Made by a program: the position numbers and the translations under genes. A model generated the notes under the pieces. The model was not told the origin of the DNA and searched no databases. It was given only the letters and a program-made list of their open reading frames with translations. Shown piece by piece: positions 5,475 to 6,927 of a DNA stretch of 6,927 nucleotides (its first letter is position 1; each line of letters opens with the position of its first letter). Origin of the DNA: Alphaproteobacteria bacterium (GTDB lineage: Bacteria > Pseudomonadota > Alphaproteobacteria > RF32 > UBA3637); contig JAGBRF010000022.1 of assembly GCA_017632555.1 (NCBI GenBank), forward strand, positions 1 through 6,927, read 5' to 3'.

Positions 5475-6446
5475 ATGACTAAAATATGGGCTTTGTTGGA
5501 CGATCGTATGGGCAATAACAATCAAGTATTGGGTGTTGCCGAAGCTTTGGATTTGCCTTTTGAAACAAAAAAAATTGCCTACAATAAATTGATTTTTTTG
5601 CCGAATTTTTTGCGTGGTTCGACCATGTTGGGTGTTGATAAAAACAGTTTGGGTGAAATTGATTTACCTGCGGAACAATTGCCCGATTTGATTATCGGTG
5701 CCGGTCGGCGTATGTTTCCTTTAATGCGTTATTTAAAGAAAAAATCAGGCGGTCGAACAAAATTGGTTCAAATGATGAACCCCGGTCTTTTCGGTTTCAA
5801 AGAAGCCGATTTGATTGCTTTACCGCGTCATGACAGCTATAAGGGCCATGCCCCGAATGTTATGCGTACTTTGGGATCACCCCATCGGGTGACAGAGCAA
5901 AAATTAGCAGAAGAATTGGAAAAATGGCGCTCTGTTTTGGAAAATTATGAACAACCGCGTGTTTCCGTTATTGTCGGCGGTTCAACAAAGAAAGCACAAT
6001 TTACCGCCAATATGGCAAGGGATTTGGCTTTCGGCGTTTTGGATTTGAACCCGGGGGCTATTTTGGTAACGACTTCACGGCGTACACCAAAGGACGTTAT
6101 TGAAACGTTAAAACAAATATTCCCAACGGAAAAGACATATTTTTATCAATTCGGTGATGCCGGTGAAAATCCGTATTTCGGGTTGTTAGCATGGGGCAGT
6201 CGCATTGTTGTCACGGGTGATTCTATGTCAATGTGTTCGGAATGTTGCGCAACCGGCGTTCCTGTTTACATTTTTGCCCCCACCGGAACGATGAGCAAAA
6301 AACATACTCTGTTTCATAAACAACTTTATGAAGCAGGTTATGCCACGGCATTGGGATGCGGTCAAACAGCATTTGGCGGACGATTGAATTCAGCGCAGGA
6401 TGTTGCCGATAAAGTTCGTTCTTTATTACCGACAGAAGAAAATTAG
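5475..6446 (+). CDS. ELM1-family (DUF1022) GT-B-like protein
   Basis: Resembles the mitochondrial fission ELM1 family (COG3660-like), about 320 residues in bacteria. The plant member acts in mitochondrial fission, recruiting dynamin-related protein; the bacterial function is not established. The family is thought to have a two-lobed, glycosyltransferase-B-like fold. Seen in 323 residues: the N-terminal WALLDDRMGNNNQVLGVAEAL signature (5-25), IGAGRRM (74-80), a Gly-rich VGGS (167-170) after an Arg/Val-rich strand, VTTSRRTP (198-205), and VTGDSMSMCSECCATGVPVY (246-265), which resembles the donor-binding region of MurG-like transferases. No signal peptide or clear membrane segment, so probably cytoplasmic or membrane-peripheral. 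The ATG directly abuts the deaminase stop codon, with an AAGGA-type site about ten bases upstream inside the deaminase gene. A role in envelope glycan or lipid transfer is inference only. Its TAG stop overlaps the convergent DUF502 gene. Confidence 0.88.
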   Translation: MTKIWALLDDRMGNNNQVLGVAEALDLPFETKKIAYNKLIFLPNFLRGSTMLGVDKNSLGEIDLPAEQLPDLIIGAGRRMFPLMRYLKKKSGGRTKLVQMMNPGLFGFKEADLIALPRHDSYKGHAPNVMRTLGSPHRVTEQKLAEELEKWRSVLENYEQPRVSVIVGGSTKKAQFTANMARDLAFGVLDLNPGAILVTTSRRTPKDVIETLKQIFPTEKTYFYQFGDAGENPYFGLLAWGSRIVVTGDSMSMCSECCATGVPVYIFAPTGTMSKKHTLFHKQLYEAGYATALGCGQTAFGGRLNSAQDVADKVRSLLPTEEN

Positions 6447-6927
6447 TTTTTTTCGTTCTCGGCCAAAGGCAAATCTTTTTTTACCTTTTCCAACGCTTCA
6501 TCCATAATTTCTTGTTGTTGTTTTGGAGAATCCGGCGTTACAATTCCGGTTGAAATGATAATTTTCCAAGCATCATCAACACGCAACTTTAACGGAATAA
6601 TATCTTTGCGATTGACAAAAATCAAAAAACCGGACGTTGGGTTGGGGGTTGTCGGAACATAAACGCTGATCATCTTATCTTTTTTGAAATGTTTTTGAAT
6701 ACCCGAGTAAACGTCACCGGTAACAAAAGCAATTGTCCATAATCCTTCCCGCGGATATTGAGCCAAAACAGCTTCACGGAAAGCTTTGTTTTGACCGCCG
6801 CCGACAACAGTTTCCAATATTTTTTGTAATCCGTTATAAAGACCGGATACAACAGGCATTTTGGATATGGCTTTGTTTAAACCTTTCAAAAGAGCTGTCC
6901 CGATAAATCCGCTGGAAATCCAACCGA
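6443..6927 (-). CDS. DUF502-family membrane protein, 5' end beyond the window
   Basis: Partial gene: 160 complete codons are visible plus two bases of another, then the stop. The first residues readable at the edge are GWISSGFIGTALLKGLN, continuing into KMPVVSGLYNGLQKILETVV, an arrangement typical of DUF502 proteins just after their second transmembrane helix. Further family-like elements are the AQYPREGLWTIAFVTG stretch and the VYVPTTPNPTSGFL segment, then a charged helical tail. DUF502 members are usually near 200 residues or more with two N-terminal membrane helices, so roughly 40-60 residues including those helices should lie to the right of the window. A TTG at 6887-6889 could be taken as a start but would cut the conserved domain and has no reason to be used. 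The function of the family is unknown to me. The TAA overlaps the convergent ELM1 stop by four bases. Confidence 0.88.
   Translation of the reverse strand, partial: GWISSGFIGTALLKGLNKAISKMPVVSGLYNGLQKILETVVGGGQNKAFREAVLAQYPREGLWTIAFVTGDVYSGIQKHFKKDKMISVYVPTTPNPTSGFLIFVNRKDIIPLKLRVDDAWKIIISTGIVTPDSPKQQQEIMDEALEKVKKDLPLAENEKN

Noticed and set aside
4902..5525. A 207-codon open frame on the minus strand opposite the dCMP deaminase gene
   Set aside because: Its translation is rich in Phe, Cys, Ser, Thr and His with no family motif, and it lies antisense to a gene with clear catalytic motifs. It is a shadow frame.
1..6927. A defence system, toxin-antitoxin pair, prophage, insertion sequence, tRNA or CRISPR array
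   Set aside because: All coding space is accounted for by the seven genes, gaps are at most about 118 bp, and no cloverleaf, spaced repeats, transposase or terminal inverted repeats are visible. The deaminase is a nucleotide-metabolism type and has no antiviral partner domain.

Overview
The window is a compact, AT-rich bacterial chromosome segment. It encodes seven proteins on both strands, with almost no non-coding DNA and no RNA gene, mobile element or CRISPR array that I can recognise. Two features suggest a Gram-negative proteobacterium: a beta-barrel-type protein ending in phenylalanine and a lipobox lipoprotein. The ELM1-family (DUF1022) protein, a family known to me mainly from Alphaproteobacteria and plant mitochondria, points to an AT-rich alphaproteobacterium, perhaps a host-associated or uncultured lineage. 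That placement is an inference. The genetic code looks standard: TGA is used as a stop and Trp is TGG.

Layout from left to right. (1) A minus-strand secreted, probable outer-membrane beta-barrel protein (2-1201), preceded by its own promoter. (2) Minus-strand lepA, encoding the ribosomal back-translocase EF-4 (1273-3078). (3) A 118-bp divergent promoter region. (4) A plus-strand two-gene operon: a 205-residue exported Glu/Lys/Pro-rich protein of unknown function (3197-3814), joined by an ATGA overlap to a lipoprotein alpha/beta hydrolase (3811-4566). (5) A convergent 100-residue exported helical protein (4563-4865, minus) whose stop codon overlaps the hydrolase's. (6) A 114-bp divergent region. 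(7) A plus-strand pair with no gap between the genes: a dCMP deaminase (4980-5474) and an ELM1-family protein (5475-6446). (8) A convergent DUF502 membrane-protein gene (6443 to the right edge), cut off at its 5' end by the window boundary.

Two of the genes are housekeeping: translation (LepA) and pyrimidine deoxynucleotide supply (dCMP to dUMP). Most of the rest belong to the cell envelope: one barrel, two small exported proteins, one lipoprotein enzyme and one inner-membrane protein. No defence system, phage or obviously new multi-gene machine is visible. The points most worth a second look are the uncharacterised exported-protein/hydrolase operon, the very short leaders shared by the promoters here, the two convergent gene pairs with overlapping stop codons, and the dCMP deaminase-ELM1 coupling.
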